Assembly (NCBI RefSeq): GCF_007786235.1
Contig: NZ_VNFK01000013.1
Coordinates: 1 to 64,000, forward strand
Direction: 5' to 3'
DNA length: 64,000 nucleotides
Origin: Paenarthrobacter nitroguajacolicus
GTDB taxonomy: Bacteria > Actinomycetota > Actinomycetes > Actinomycetales > Micrococcaceae
Shown piece by piece: positions 19,201-28,837 of this stretch. Position numbers and translations under genes: made by a program. Position 1 is the first letter of the stretch; the number at the start of each line of letters is the position of its first letter. Under the pieces are notes generated by a model. It saw nothing but the letters and a program-made list of their open reading frames with translations. It was not told where the DNA came from and searched no databases.

Positions 19201-22200
19201 GATTGCTGTGGATGCCACCGCCAACGACACTGATCCGGACGGCGACATCATCCGTATCCTGACGGACAGCATCGAAGCCGATCAAGGACTCGATGCCCAG
19301 GTCAGCAAAACCAGCGGCAGGATCCTGGTGACGGCACCGGCCGCCGAAGGGACCGTGAATGTCCGCTACTCGGTGGCCGATGACCGTGATGCCGTGGGCA
19401 CTGCCAGCATCCGGGTGATCGTCAAGAACGACATCCCTTTGCAGGCTCCCATCGCCAGGGACGACCGGGTGACGTCGGCGCAGACTCTCGGCAAAACTGC
19501 CGTGGACGTGCCCGTCCTGAAGAACGATGAGGACCCGGACGGTGTGGGGGAGAACCTCAAGGTCGCTACCGGTTTGGACACGGCGCGCCCGGGTCCCGAA
19601 GGCAACGTGATTGTTGACCTCACCGAGCAGCCGCAGTTGGTCCCGTACACCGTGGAGGACGTCGACGGACAAAAGTCCACGGCCGTTATCTGGGTTCCGG
19701 GCATCGGCCAGCAGGTGCCAACCCTTGCCAAAGACGAGGTCGTTGAACTGGTGTCCGGCCAGTCCGTCACCGTTGACCTGGCCGAGTGGGTGAAGGTCCG
19801 CGAAGGAAAATCGCCGCGCCTGACCCAGACGGACCGGATCAAGCTCATCGGCGCTGACGGAAGTGACCCCGTGGCAAACAACGGGGCATCCATCAAGTAC
19901 ACAGCCGGTGCCGAGTATGTGGGGCCGGGCTCCATCAGCTTCGAAGTCACTGATGGAAGCGGCCCTGACGATCCCAACGGCCTGAAGTCAACGCTCAGTA
20001 TCCGCACCAAGGTGCTGCCTGATCCCAACAAGAACAACCCGCCGGTGCTGCTGGGCAGCGACGTGGAGGTTCCCAAGGGCGACTCGGCCAGCCTGGACCT
20101 GGGGAAACTGACCTCCGATCCTGACGCTGACGACGTCCAGAATATGAAGTACGAACTGGCGGGTGCTGCCCCCGGCGGCTTCAGGGTGAACGTGGATGGC
20201 AACAGCCTCAAAGTCTCCGCTGACGACTCTGTACAGATTGGCCAAGGTGGCACGGTCCAGATCAAGGCAAAGGACCCCCGCGGGCTGGAGGCTTTGGCGA
20301 CGTACAAGCTCTCCTTGACGGCCTCCAACCGGCCGAAGCCTGTTGCCAACGACGACGTTGAACCGGATGCGCAATCCGGGAAGCCCGTGACGGTCAACGC
20401 ACTCGCCAATGACTCCAATCCCTTCCCGGATACACCGCTGAAGATTGTCTCTGCGGTCACCGAGACGGGCCAGGGCACTGCCGAAGCCAACGGCGGAAAC
20501 GTGACGGTCACGCCCTCCGCAGGGTTCACCGGAACCATGGTTGTGGCCTACACCGTGGAGGACAAGACCGGGGAGCTCTCGCGCTACGCGACCGCCCGTA
20601 TCCGCTTGACGGTCAAGGACAAGCCGGCAGCGCCCACAACCCCGCTCGCGCAGAGCGTGGGGGACCAGACGGCCTTGCTCACCTGGAACGCACCCGCCGA
20701 CCGTGGCTCGCCCATCACCAAATACACCGTGTACGGCGAGGGTGGGTTCAAACAGGACTGCCCTGCCAACACCTGTACTTTGACTGGCTTGACCAACAAT
20801 GTGAAATACCACTTCGCGGTGACTGCCACCAATGCCATCAACGAGTCCGAACGCTCACCGGTGTCTGCGGAGGTACGTCCGGACGTCAAGCCGGATACTC
20901 CCGCAGCGCCGACGCTCAAGTTTGGCGACAAGCAACTCTCGGTGGCCTGGGTTCCTCCTGCCAGCAAGGGTTCGCCCATCAAGTCCTACGATCTTGAGAT
21001 TTCTCCTGCTCCGGCAGGCCAGAACCCCCAGATCCAAAACCTCACGGGCAACAGCCACGTGTGGACGGGACTGACGAACGGTGTGGGATACAAGGTCCGC
21101 GTCCTGGCCCGCAACGATGCCAAGGAACCCTCCGAATGGAGCCCCTACTCCGCTGCGGAGACGCCCGCCGGTGTTCCGGCCACCCCTGCTGCTCCGTCGG
21201 TGTCCGGCGCTGGGTCGGTGGGCACGCAAAGCCAACTGCAGGTCAGCTGGAAGGCGCCCAACAACAACGGTGACGCCGTGTCTGCCTACACCTTGACCAC
21301 CTACCGTGGCGGCGCCGTCGTGGGTACCCAGTCGGTGGGCGCAACCTCGCAGAACGTCACCGTTGCCAATGCCGAAGCGGACTACACGTTCACGGTCTCG
21401 GCAACGAACAAGGCCGGGGTCAGTGGCGTCAGCCAGCAATCCGCGCCCATTCGAGCTGCAGGAAAGCCTGGCACCGTGGGCAGTGGTTCGGTGACCGCAA
21501 CCGGCACCAGCGGACAGTTGCGGGTGACCTTCACGCCACTGACAGCCGCTGAACGCAATGGCTCCCAGGACAACGAGATCACCTATCGCTGGCAGACCGC
21601 CAGCGGATCCGGCCCCATTGGACGCGGCGGCGGTGACATCGGCGGCCAGCCCAACGGCACCAACGTGGTGGTCAACATTATTGCCACGTCGGTGAAGAAC
21701 GGCATGGCCGGCGATGCCAAGGCCATCGGCACCGGCAACCCCTATGGGCCCCCCAACGCACCGAACGTCAGTGGCGGCAAGTCGGCCAAGGGCGATGGCC
21801 AAGTGCATTGGACCTGGAACAACCCCGCCATGAATGGTCGGGCGTTGGACCACTATGAGGTCAGCCTCGATGGTGGCGCTTGGACCGGAGTGGGCAAGGC
21901 AAACAGCTTTGATGCCTCCGGTGGTGGCTGGGAGAAGACCCGGCATCTGCGTGTTCGGGCCGTGACAGTCGCGGTGGGACCTGCCAGTGGCAATGTGGCT
22001 GCCACCAGCGGAGTCGACCCGACCCCGCCGCCTCCGCCTCCTGCGCCGCCTACAGTCCAGGCACACAACAACACCTGCCCGGGAAAGCCGGGTCAGACGG
22101 ACACCTACAACCCCAGTGGACCGTCCTGCGGCGTTGGTTGGGTCTCGAGGTCCGAAGGCTGGCTGACCATCAACTGCACCAAGGACATCTACAACAACGG

Positions 22201-22297
22201 CACGCCGTGGTACCGCGTCACTGAGGGCAGCCACCCGGGATGGTTCGTGAAGTCCACCACCGTGGACATTCGCGGCAACAGGCCCGGCGGTTGCTGA
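16208..22297 (+). CDS. Giant Ig-like/FN3 repeat surface protein, copy 2 (paralogue)
   Basis: A 2029-residue paralogue of the preceding gene, alignable end to end: membrane anchor (about residues 14-36), the same [20 protein letters not shown] block, propeller-like head and matching Ig-like units. DxDPDGD-type motifs lie near 425, 530, 621, 715, 811, 911, 1006 and 1105. FN3 units start near 1471, 1561 and 1657. It differs most at the C-terminus, where a Pro-rich linker ([11 protein letters not shown]) leads to a domain with four Cys and SH3b-like strands ([17 protein letters not shown]). The start is the GTG at 16208, just before the anchor; the longer frame from 16115 lacks family similarity. 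The 247 bp before it separates it from copy 1 and may hold its own promoter. Function is inferred as for copy 1. Confidence 0.85.
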   Translation: MTTFFGKLGLKKRQNKKLISGIAVTAAGAVLVAGAVLYPGFKTTEVDLNDGGVWVVSKTKNAVGRLNYPSRVLDGAVTPATTTFDVLQHDGNVFVDDESGSTINQVSAANLKLGGDKQLPASSQVSYGSTVLSVTDPARGKVWALSPSTVNGFDEEGTEPVLTGNQGMVSAVGQDNRIYTADPGKGEITVTTVDANGERTNSEVTKVDELKGSGDLQIAVVGDKPVVLDASSGNLFLPGGRRLQLQDAREAKLQQSSEESGYVAIATRKALLKQPLDGSTAATVNADGEGVPAAPVQVSKCVHAAWSGANKYLRDCDNDADDKKNDVPKASASPSYVFRVNRDLVVLNDVNSGSVWLVNQNMQLVNNWDDVVPPKNQSDDQDQESADNNTINVLPDRTKPNRPPETKPDEFGVRPGRTTILSVLDNDSDPDGDVLTAAVGANGPKAGVLENIYGGSAFQIKVPVDAKPGTEVFDYNASDGRSLSAGGKVTLRVVPPEENKPPFFKRGEPTTMLVEQGKSVSQNILTDWMDPDGDDLVLLDAKSDNDQDQVKVRRDGLLTYQDSGAAPGKKNVSITVWDGRATTTGRVVVNVQPPGALAPVVNADHVTAVVGQDLVIAPLKNDVDPNGGALRVAHVEAAGPADLGPVTDGGTFTFRSTTPGPVYLTYIASNGPQSSQGLIRVDVESGKDAGAPVAVHDVALLPVGGSVLVDPLANDSDPSGGVLVLQSVTVPDGSSASVSVIDHSVLRVTDVLGAKEPFVFSYTMSNGRASATGTVGVVPVPAPAVVEAPQPKPDEVNVRVNDVVTIPVLDNDTHPQGEELSVDPVLAQSVPEEDGKAFISEKTLRFIAGPTPKTVRAIYNAVDPQGQKSAAAVTIHILPLEGTQNSRPQPQNLTARVVAGGSVRIPVPLDGIDPDGDSVQLTGIDSTPTMGTATAGSSFIDFVAAGDGAGTDTFRYKVIDRQGAVNTGTVTVGVAPRGEDNQKPAPVDDEVKVRPGRQIAVDATANDTDPDGDIIRILTDSIEADQGLDAQVSKTSGRILVTAPAAEGTVNVRYSVADDRDAVGTASIRVIVKNDIPLQAPIARDDRVTSAQTLGKTAVDVPVLKNDEDPDGVGENLKVATGLDTARPGPEGNVIVDLTEQPQLVPYTVEDVDGQKSTAVIWVPGIGQQVPTLAKDEVVELVSGQSVTVDLAEWVKVREGKSPRLTQTDRIKLIGADGSDPVANNGASIKYTAGAEYVGPGSISFEVTDGSGPDDPNGLKSTLSIRTKVLPDPNKNNPPVLLGSDVEVPKGDSASLDLGKLTSDPDADDVQNMKYELAGAAPGGFRVNVDGNSLKVSADDSVQIGQGGTVQIKAKDPRGLEALATYKLSLTASNRPKPVANDDVEPDAQSGKPVTVNALANDSNPFPDTPLKIVSAVTETGQGTAEANGGNVTVTPSAGFTGTMVVAYTVEDKTGELSRYATARIRLTVKDKPAAPTTPLAQSVGDQTALLTWNAPADRGSPITKYTVYGEGGFKQDCPANTCTLTGLTNNVKYHFAVTATNAINESERSPVSAEVRPDVKPDTPAAPTLKFGDKQLSVAWVPPASKGSPIKSYDLEISPAPAGQNPQIQNLTGNSHVWTGLTNGVGYKVRVLARNDAKEPSEWSPYSAAETPAGVPATPAAPSVSGAGSVGTQSQLQVSWKAPNNNGDAVSAYTLTTYRGGAVVGTQSVGATSQNVTVANAEADYTFTVSATNKAGVSGVSQQSAPIRAAGKPGTVGSGSVTATGTSGQLRVTFTPLTAAERNGSQDNEITYRWQTASGSGPIGRGGGDIGGQPNGTNVVVNIIATSVKNGMAGDAKAIGTGNPYGPPNAPNVSGGKSAKGDGQVHWTWNNPAMNGRALDHYEVSLDGGAWTGVGKANSFDASGGGWEKTRHLRVRAVTVAVGPASGNVAATSGVDPTPPPPPPAPPTVQAHNNTCPGKPGQTDTYNPSGPSCGVGWVSRSEGWLTINCTKDIYNNGTPWYRVTEGSHPGWFVKSTTVDIRGNRPGGC

Positions 22298-22358
22298 TGC
22301 TCCCACCCTCCGTTCATCAACTCCATTCGCATATCAACCAAAGGAACAGGACCAACCG

Positions 22359-23330
22359 ATGACCATGACAAACGAGCAGGCCGTATGGTTTGCGGAAACA
22401 TTCGAGAAGCTCGTTGCCAACGTGGGCAAGGCCGTCCTCGGCAAGGAACACGTCATCCGGTTGACCTTCACCGCGATGCTGGCCGAGGGGCACGTCCTGT
22501 TCGAAGACGCGCCGGGTACGGGCAAGACCTCGTTGGCCCGCGCCTTGGCGGCAACGGTGCAAGGTTCCCACAACCGCATCCAGTTCACCCCGGACCTCCT
22601 GCCGTCCGACGTGACGGGTGTGACCATCTACGACCAGAAAACCCAGAAGTTCGAGTTCCATAAGGGACCGGTGTTCAACAACATCGTCCTGGCCGACGAA
22701 ATCAACCGAGCCTCGCCGAAAACGCAGTCCGCACTCCTTGAGGTCATGGAGGAATCCCGCGTCACCGTGGATGGAACCACCTACGAGGCGGGCCGTCCGT
22801 TCATGGTGCTGGCAACCCAGAACCCGATCGAGCAAGCGGGAACGTACCGATTGCCCGAGGCACAGCTGGACCGGTTCCTCATCAAGACGTCCATCGGCTA
22901 CCCGGACCACGCCTCCACTGTGCGTTTGCTGGGCGGTGCCAACCTGAAGGATCGGTCGAAGGAACTCACCCCGCTGATCACCACGCAGGCCGTGGCCGAC
23001 ATGGCGGACCTCGCGGCCACGACGCACGTGGACACGGCGGTCCTTGAATACATTTCGCGGCTCTGTGAGGAGACCCGTAACGCATCCGAGACGCGCCTCG
23101 GCGTTTCCGTCCGTGGCGCCTTGGCGATGGTTCGCGCTGCCAAGGTCTGGGCGGCAGGTCAGGGCCGGAACTTCGTGTTGCCGGATGACATCAAGGAACT
23201 CGCGCCCGTGGTGTGGACCCACCGACTGGTGATGGACCCGGAGGCCGAGTTCTCCGGCGCGACACCGGAGGTTGTGCTCAGCCGGGTCCTCGGCGACGTC
23301 GCTGCACCCCAGCAGCGCGCCACCGCCTAA
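22359..23330 (+). CDS. MoxR family AAA+ ATPase
   Basis: A 323-residue cytosolic AAA+ ATPase of the MoxR type, a chaperone-like group that assembles or activates protein complexes, usually with a DUF58 partner. Walker A is GTGKTSLARA (about residue 53), Walker B LADEINRASPKTQSALLEVM, and the sensor region ATQNPIEQAGTYRLPEAQLDRF. All catalytic residues are present. AAAGGAACAGG precedes the ATG. It is followed by DUF58 and transglutaminase-fold genes, a trio conserved across many bacteria. Here the trio sits between giant surface proteins and kinase/FHA genes, so its client is probably the envelope system of this locus. Confidence 0.93.
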   Translation: MTMTNEQAVWFAETFEKLVANVGKAVLGKEHVIRLTFTAMLAEGHVLFEDAPGTGKTSLARALAATVQGSHNRIQFTPDLLPSDVTGVTIYDQKTQKFEFHKGPVFNNIVLADEINRASPKTQSALLEVMEESRVTVDGTTYEAGRPFMVLATQNPIEQAGTYRLPEAQLDRFLIKTSIGYPDHASTVRLLGGANLKDRSKELTPLITTQAVADMADLAATTHVDTAVLEYISRLCEETRNASETRLGVSVRGALAMVRAAKVWAAGQGRNFVLPDDIKELAPVVWTHRLVMDPEAEFSGATPEVVLSRVLGDVAAPQQRATA

Positions 23331-23395
23331 GCCTGCTCAGCGCCTTACCCCTAGACCCCCAGCCAAACATCCCCAGCCCAAACAAAGGTCCCCAC

Positions 23396-24817
23396 ATGTC
23401 CTCCAGCACACCCCTGAACAGGGCTGCTGATTCGCTGAAACGCGCAACGTCCGCGTTCGGCGGCAAGATACGCAACCTGCGCGGCTCCGGTGGTGGCGCG
23501 GGCCAGCGCCCTTCCTCCACCGGCAAACCAGCCGGTTCGGCAAAGCCCCGCAAGACCGGCAAGCTCCACCCTGCCTCAGTGTGGTCGGAAGCCGCCGGTA
23601 CCGCTGGTGAGTTCCTCGCGCCCGCATGGCGCAAGGTCCGCGGTGTCTGGTTGGCCTTCGCCTGGCCGGTCCTGTCAGTGGTGAGCCTGCTGGGCTGGGT
23701 GGTGCTGGCCGCTGCGATCGCGCTGTGGTGGGCCGGACAGGCATGGGGCTGGCAAGAAGCCAAGTCTGCCGCCATGGTGGCATTCCTGTTGTTCGTCCTG
23801 GCCATCGCCTTCATTGTGGGGCGTTCGGCGTACGGCGTGGTCCTGGACCTTGCCCGCACACGCGTGGCCGTGGGGGATGACGCCGTGGGAAGCATCGCAG
23901 TCTCCAACGTGTCCACCAGGCCGTTGTTGCCCGCGGCACTGGAATTGCCGGTGGGATCCAACACCGCCGTTTTCCACCTGCCCCGCATGAAACCGGCGCA
24001 GGTGCACGAGGACCTGTTCACCATTCCCACCGCCAGGCGCGCAGTGATCGTGGTGGGTCCGGTTCGTTCGGTCCGCGCCGACCCCCTTCACCTGCTGAGG
24101 CGCCGTGTGATGTGGACCGAACCCGTGGACCTGTTCGTTCATCCCCGCACGGTCTCATTGGGCAGCTCCGCCGCAGGTTTCATCCGGGACCTTGAGGGCA
24201 TGCCCACCACCGAACTTTCCAGCGCCGATGTCTCCTTCCATGCCCTGCGTGACTACGTGCCCGGCGACGATCGCCGCCACATCCACTGGAAGACGACGGC
24301 CCGCACCAACAAGCTCATGGTCCGCCAATTCGAAGAGACCCGCAGGGCCCACCTTGCCATTGCGCTCTCCATCAACACCGATGAGTACGATTCCGAGCCC
24401 GAGTTCGAGATGGCCATTTCCGTGGCAGCCTCGATTGGTCGGCAGGCCATCCGTGAACAGCGGGAACTCGATGTCCTGACCCAAAAGGGACCGCTCCGCT
24501 GCGAAACCGGCCGCAACCTGCTGGACGACACCACAAGGATCGTCGGGGCACCCATGCGGAAAACCGCCGTCGACCTCGCCCGGACGCTGTCCGATACGGT
24601 CCCCAACGCCTCCGTGGTGTTCTTCGTAGTGGGAAGCCACGTAACGGCCACGCAGCTGCGTTCGGCCGCCGCGTCCGTTCCGCCCGGCGTCCGCAGCCTG
24701 GCTGTCCGTGTCCAACCCGGCGCCGCGCCGTCGAGGGCCAACATCGCAGACCTGACGGTCCTCACTGTCGGCGACCTTGATGACCTCGCCATTGTTCTTC
24801 GAAAGGCGGCAGCATGA
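23396..24817 (+). CDS. DUF58 domain-containing membrane protein
   Basis: A 473-residue protein with a basic, low-complexity N-terminal stretch (about residues 1-75) and two membrane segments (about 85-110 and 118-140). The DUF58 domain follows, recognised by the conserved block LRDYVPGDDRRHIHWKTTAR near residue 285. DUF58 proteins have a vWA-like fold and act with MoxR ATPases. ATG 23396 is chosen because it has AAAGG at good spacing and starts the basic region; the open frame further upstream overlaps moxR in another frame and is not coding. The stop overlaps the next start as ATGA. Confidence 0.9.
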   Translation: MSSSTPLNRAADSLKRATSAFGGKIRNLRGSGGGAGQRPSSTGKPAGSAKPRKTGKLHPASVWSEAAGTAGEFLAPAWRKVRGVWLAFAWPVLSVVSLLGWVVLAAAIALWWAGQAWGWQEAKSAAMVAFLLFVLAIAFIVGRSAYGVVLDLARTRVAVGDDAVGSIAVSNVSTRPLLPAALELPVGSNTAVFHLPRMKPAQVHEDLFTIPTARRAVIVVGPVRSVRADPLHLLRRRVMWTEPVDLFVHPRTVSLGSSAAGFIRDLEGMPTTELSSADVSFHALRDYVPGDDRRHIHWKTTARTNKLMVRQFEETRRAHLAIALSINTDEYDSEPEFEMAISVAASIGRQAIREQRELDVLTQKGPLRCETGRNLLDDTTRIVGAPMRKTAVDLARTLSDTVPNASVVFFVVGSHVTATQLRSAAASVPPGVRSLAVRVQPGAAPSRANIADLTVLTVGDLDDLAIVLRKAAA

Positions 24818-27309
24818 GCTCCGCGCCCAATCTTCGCGTGCGTCCCCGCGCCGCCAAGAAGACTACGTCAACAGGCAGCGCCAACCGCGCCGCCGGGGGA
24901 TCGCTCCTCGCCGACGGGCGGCCGTGGTGGCATTTCGCCGTGGACTGCGGCGCCCTGGTGGTGCTGCTGTTCCTGGGCGTCCTTGGTTTCACCCTGAGCT
25001 TCGGTGGAGACCCCCGCTATCTTGTCGCGGGTCTGGGCGGCGTGCTCCTGGGGGTGGGCATTGCTGTCCTGAACGCCCACCTCCGCCTCGGACTGCTGAT
25101 TACCACCGCCATGGCTTTCGGCGCGTACATGCTGTTCGGAACCGCTTTGGCTGTACCGGACTCGGCAGTCTTCGGTTTCCTGCCGAGCCTCGATTCCCTG
25201 CGAACGCTCCTCCTGGGCGTCGTCTTCGCCTGGAAGGACATGTTGACCGTAGGCGTGCCAGTGGGCACGGCGAACGGCATGCTCATTGTGCCGTTCCTCA
25301 GCTCGCTGCTCACGGGGCTGGCGGCGGGACTGCTGACGTGGCGGTTGAAGAGCCCGTACTGGCCGCTGCTTCCCGTCTTGGTCCTGTTCGTCACGGGCAT
25401 CGCTTTCAGCACCAGCGCCGGGTTCCTCAACGTGGAGCGCGGCGTCTCACTGACCATCGTGTCCATTGTGTGGGCTACGTTCCGCCGCGATGTGTTGCGC
25501 CAACGAAGCACCAAGACCGTTTCGGCCAACCGGCCGGATTCCGACGCCGGTGCAGCCCGCCGCGGCCAGCTCCGCCGTCTGGGGACTGCCGCAGCAGTGA
25601 TCGCCGTCGCGGTGGGCGTCACCGCCATCGCGTCTCCGCTGGTGACCGCCAGCGACGACAGGAAGGTCCTCCGCAACACGATCGTTCCCCCCTTCGACCC
25701 CCGCGACTACATCACACCGCTGGCGAGCTTCCGCAACTTCGTCAAGGACGAGAAGGACAGCACGCTGTTCACCGTCAAAGGACTGCCCAAGGACGCCCGT
25801 GTGCGGCTCGCGGCGCTGGATGCCTTCAATGGACTGAACTACACCATGGATCCGAACAGCTCGGGTAACTTCAGCAAAGTGGGCGATGCCCGTTCGCTGA
25901 ACACGCTGGCGGACGCGGGAAGCCCGGTGGAGGGCACCAACTACACGCTGGACATCACCATCGAGGACTACCAGGGCTACTTTGTGCCGGGCGGGCGGCA
26001 CACCACCGGGATGAGCTTCGCGGAGACTTCCGGTGCGGCGTCCGGCCTGTACTTCAACGCCGGTACGGACACTGCCGTCACCACCAAGGGCCTGGCCAAG
26101 GGCGAAAACTACACTGTTCAGGTCTCCGATCCGGGCACCTTGGAGCACGGCCAGTTGACGCAGTACGACTTCGCCAAACTCACGTTGCCGGAGGCCGAGG
26201 AAGTACCGCCGATCGTTGCCTCCCAGGCCAACGAGATTTCGGCTGACGCGCCCACGGCCATCGACCGTGTCCGCCAGATCGAGGCGCATTTCCAGAAGAG
26301 CGGCGCGTTCAGTAACGGCCTGGTTGCCGATGGGCAACTTCCGAGCCTTCCCGGCCACAGTGCCGCGCGTGTCCGCAATATGCTCTCCGCCAAGCAGATG
26401 CTCGGTGACGACGAACAGTACGCGGTGTCCATGTCCCTGATGCTCCGCCACCTCGGGATCCCGTCCCGGGTGGTCATGGGCTTCTATCCGGATCCCAAGA
26501 GCCCCGAAAACGGTGCCGGCGACGTCAAGATCACGGGCAAGGATGTGCACGCCTGGGTGGAGGTGGCCTTCGACCGCGTAGGTTGGGTGCCGTTTGATCC
26601 CACGCCGCCCAAGGACAACGTGCCCATCCCGCCTGACCCGGAAAACAAGTCCAAGCCCAAGCCCCAGGTGCTGCAGCCGCCACCCCCGCCGCAGGAACCC
26701 GCGGACTTGCCGCCGGACTCCACCCCGGATGCCCTGGACGCTGACGAGAAGAAGAACAACCCCTGGCTGTTCTGGGGTCCCTTGCTGGCAGCCATCGGTG
26801 TGGCGCTGATTCCCTTGGGGATCCTCGCCTTGCCGCTGCTGCTGATCCTCCTGTTGAAATCACGACGCCGGAAGGCCCGCTTCCGTGATGGCCACCCCGC
26901 CCAGCGGGTCGGGGGCGGTTGGAACGAAGTGATCAGCCTCGCCACCGACATGGGTGCTTCGATCGACACGAAGTCCACGCGGCGGGAATCGGCCACGGTC
27001 ATCGCGGACGCGTTCCCCACCACAGGGACCACCACCACGATGCTTGCCCACCGTGCCGATGCCGCCGTCTTCGGGGCCGGCCAGCCGAGCGAGGACGAAG
27101 TCAAGCAGTACTGGGAGATCGTGGATTCATCGCTGACCGACATCACGGGAAGCGTTGGTTTCTGGAAGCGCCAGCAGGCCCGATTCTCGCCCCGGTCCCT
27201 GCTGTCCGACGGCAGGGCTGCCCTCCGCCGCCGCGATCAGGCCCCCAGCGATCCGGGTAAGCGTCGGTTCAGCCTTCGTCGGAAGAAGGACACCACGGAT
27301 GAGCAGTGA
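24814..27309 (+). CDS. TgpA-like membrane protein with transglutaminase fold, catalytic Cys missing
   Basis: An 831-residue protein with six to seven membrane segments in the first 215 residues (DUF3488/TgpA-like). An extracytoplasmic region follows, with a transglutaminase-like core at about residues 470-610, a Pro-rich linker and one more membrane segment near residue 655. A cytosolic tail of about 150 residues ends the protein. In active family members the core reads GxCEQxA; here it is GDDEQYA, so the nucleophilic Cys is Asp. The His (DVHAWVEV) and Asp (VPFDPTPP) positions are kept. I infer a non-catalytic, binding role. It is coupled to DUF58 by ATGA and overlaps the next gene by 11 nt. 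Confidence 0.88.
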   Translation: MSSAPNLRVRPRAAKKTTSTGSANRAAGGSLLADGRPWWHFAVDCGALVVLLFLGVLGFTLSFGGDPRYLVAGLGGVLLGVGIAVLNAHLRLGLLITTAMAFGAYMLFGTALAVPDSAVFGFLPSLDSLRTLLLGVVFAWKDMLTVGVPVGTANGMLIVPFLSSLLTGLAAGLLTWRLKSPYWPLLPVLVLFVTGIAFSTSAGFLNVERGVSLTIVSIVWATFRRDVLRQRSTKTVSANRPDSDAGAARRGQLRRLGTAAAVIAVAVGVTAIASPLVTASDDRKVLRNTIVPPFDPRDYITPLASFRNFVKDEKDSTLFTVKGLPKDARVRLAALDAFNGLNYTMDPNSSGNFSKVGDARSLNTLADAGSPVEGTNYTLDITIEDYQGYFVPGGRHTTGMSFAETSGAASGLYFNAGTDTAVTTKGLAKGENYTVQVSDPGTLEHGQLTQYDFAKLTLPEAEEVPPIVASQANEISADAPTAIDRVRQIEAHFQKSGAFSNGLVADGQLPSLPGHSAARVRNMLSAKQMLGDDEQYAVSMSLMLRHLGIPSRVVMGFYPDPKSPENGAGDVKITGKDVHAWVEVAFDRVGWVPFDPTPPKDNVPIPPDPENKSKPKPQVLQPPPPPQEPADLPPDSTPDALDADEKKNNPWLFWGPLLAAIGVALIPLGILALPLLLILLLKSRRRKARFRDGHPAQRVGGGWNEVISLATDMGASIDTKSTRRESATVIADAFPTTGTTTTMLAHRADAAVFGAGQPSEDEVKQYWEIVDSSLTDITGSVGFWKRQQARFSPRSLLSDGRAALRRRDQAPSDPGKRRFSLRRKKDTTDEQ

Positions 27310-28837
27310 CGTGGAACTCTGCCCCGCCTGCCGGCACGCGGTCCGGCCGGGCGCAACGTTTTGTACGCAGTGCGGGTCACCGTTGAACAACCGAGGTGCA
27401 CGCAAGGAAGGGAACATCAACCACGCCCAGAAGGCGGCGTTGGAGTTCGCAACCCGCCAGGGCCTGCCCGATCCCGGTAGTATCTCGGTAGTGTCGGCGC
27501 CGGCGTCGCCGGTGCAACCGGTGTATCCGGGAACAACATCAACGCCGAACGGAAAGCCTGGGCCAGGGGGAGGGACCACCATGACCACCAAGCTCGAGTT
27601 GGTGCCCGCATCTGCGGGAAAGCGTCTCGGCGCAGCTGTGCTGGATTGGCTGGGACCCGTTGCCGTCCTCGCCACCACCTTCGCCATCGGCATCGCCGGT
27701 ATCACGCAAACGCGCAGGAACGGCTTCATCGTCTATGACACAGGTTTGTTGGTCCTGCTCGGCAGCATCGGCCTTGGAATCACAGTGGTCTATGTCGTGG
27801 TGCTGTTGGCGTTGGAGGCCAAGTCCGGAAACACCGTCGGCAACCAACTCATGGGTATCCGGAGTTCCGATGCGGACGGCTACGCGCCGGGCGCCGGCGC
27901 CGTGTTTGTCCGGGGCATTATCACAGGCGGTGGCGTGCTTCTCGGGGCCATCGTCTCGGTTGTTCTTTCCGCTTTGGGCTTGATCGGCCTGGTCTTGTGG
28001 ATCGGACTGCCGCTCATGGCCCTGGGCGTGGTGTGGGCCGTCCTCGTGGTCATCTCCAACGCCTGGGACAAGAACGGCAAGCTCCGCGGCTGGCAGGACA
28101 AGGCTGCGAAGTCCCTGGTGTTCGATGTGAACGCCGGCCGTAACCCCGTGACGACTGGTGGCATCCAGGGTCCCTACAGTTTCGCGCCGATGGACCTGCC
28201 TCCCGTGCAGCCCGTAGCGTCCCCCGTACCTGTAGGCCCAGCATCCGGAAGCGGGCAGGTCCTTCCCGCGCAGGTCACGCCGGCCGCCGCACCGGTCGCC
28301 GCGCCGGTCACTGCGCAGTCGGCCCCGGCGCCTTCAGTGCAGCCGCCGCACGATCCCAACCAGTGGCGCCCGCCAACAGCGCCCCGGCCGGCCTCGGCGG
28401 TACCCCCGCAGGCCACCGTCATCCCACAACCCGCAGCCGAGACGCCCGCGCACCCCGACGATGACGTAGAGCGGACGCAGATGCGCCCCGGCACATCCCG
28501 AGCACAGGCCGTCCTGCGGATACGGGTGGATGACGGCCAGGATGTCCAACTGGGCGGGTCTGTCCTGCTTGGACGGAACCCGGCACCGCAGCCCGGGGAG
28601 GCCGTGGAGCAGTTGCTTCCCGTCTCCGATCCCGGCAGGTCGATCTCCAAGACCCACTTGCACCTGCGCGTCGATGGCGACGGAGTGTGGGTCTCGGATC
28701 GCAACTCCACCAACGGAAGCGCTGTCACCACCCCCGACGGCATCCAGACCAGGCTCCACCCGGGCGAAGCTGTCTTTGTCCGTCCAGGTTCCACCGTTCA
28801 CTTTGGGGACCGTTCCTTCCACCTAGGACAAGCATGA
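27299..28837 (+). CDS. RDD family membrane protein with zinc ribbon and C-terminal FHA domain
   Basis: A 512-residue protein. Residues 8-26 form a zinc ribbon (CPACRHAVRPGATFCTQCG). An RDD membrane domain follows from about residue 100, with ASAGKRLGAAVLDW and about four hydrophobic segments to about 260. A Pro/Ala-rich linker leads to an FHA domain in the last 110 residues (VLLGRNPAP, SISKTHLHL, DRNSTNGS), with the Arg, Ser and Asn expected for phosphothreonine binding. It is probably a membrane anchor that recruits phosphorylated partners, such as targets of the kinase downstream. ATG 27299 lies inside the end of the transglutaminase-fold gene, and the stop overlaps the phosphatase start (ATGA). 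Confidence 0.88.
   Translation: MSSDVELCPACRHAVRPGATFCTQCGSPLNNRGARKEGNINHAQKAALEFATRQGLPDPGSISVVSAPASPVQPVYPGTTSTPNGKPGPGGGTTMTTKLELVPASAGKRLGAAVLDWLGPVAVLATTFAIGIAGITQTRRNGFIVYDTGLLVLLGSIGLGITVVYVVVLLALEAKSGNTVGNQLMGIRSSDADGYAPGAGAVFVRGIITGGGVLLGAIVSVVLSALGLIGLVLWIGLPLMALGVVWAVLVVISNAWDKNGKLRGWQDKAAKSLVFDVNAGRNPVTTGGIQGPYSFAPMDLPPVQPVASPVPVGPASGSGQVLPAQVTPAAAPVAAPVTAQSAPAPSVQPPHDPNQWRPPTAPRPASAVPPQATVIPQPAAETPAHPDDDVERTQMRPGTSRAQAVLRIRVDDGQDVQLGGSVLLGRNPAPQPGEAVEQLLPVSDPGRSISKTHLHLRVDGDGVWVSDRNSTNGSAVTTPDGIQTRLHPGEAVFVRPGSTVHFGDRSFHLGQA

Noticed and set aside
10000..22000. Tandem DNA repeat or CRISPR-like array in the giant genes
   Set aside because: The DxDPDGD motifs recur about every 95 residues at protein level, but the DNA between units is diverged. 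There are no identical repeats with spacers, and no cas genes.
23213..23395. Upstream extension of the DUF58 gene
   Set aside because: It overlaps the end of moxR in another frame, and the well-spaced AAAGG before 23396 supports the shorter form.
27155..27298. Upstream extension of the RDD-FHA gene
   Set aside because: It lies in the coding end of the TgpA-like gene, and the zinc ribbon begins right after ATG 27299.
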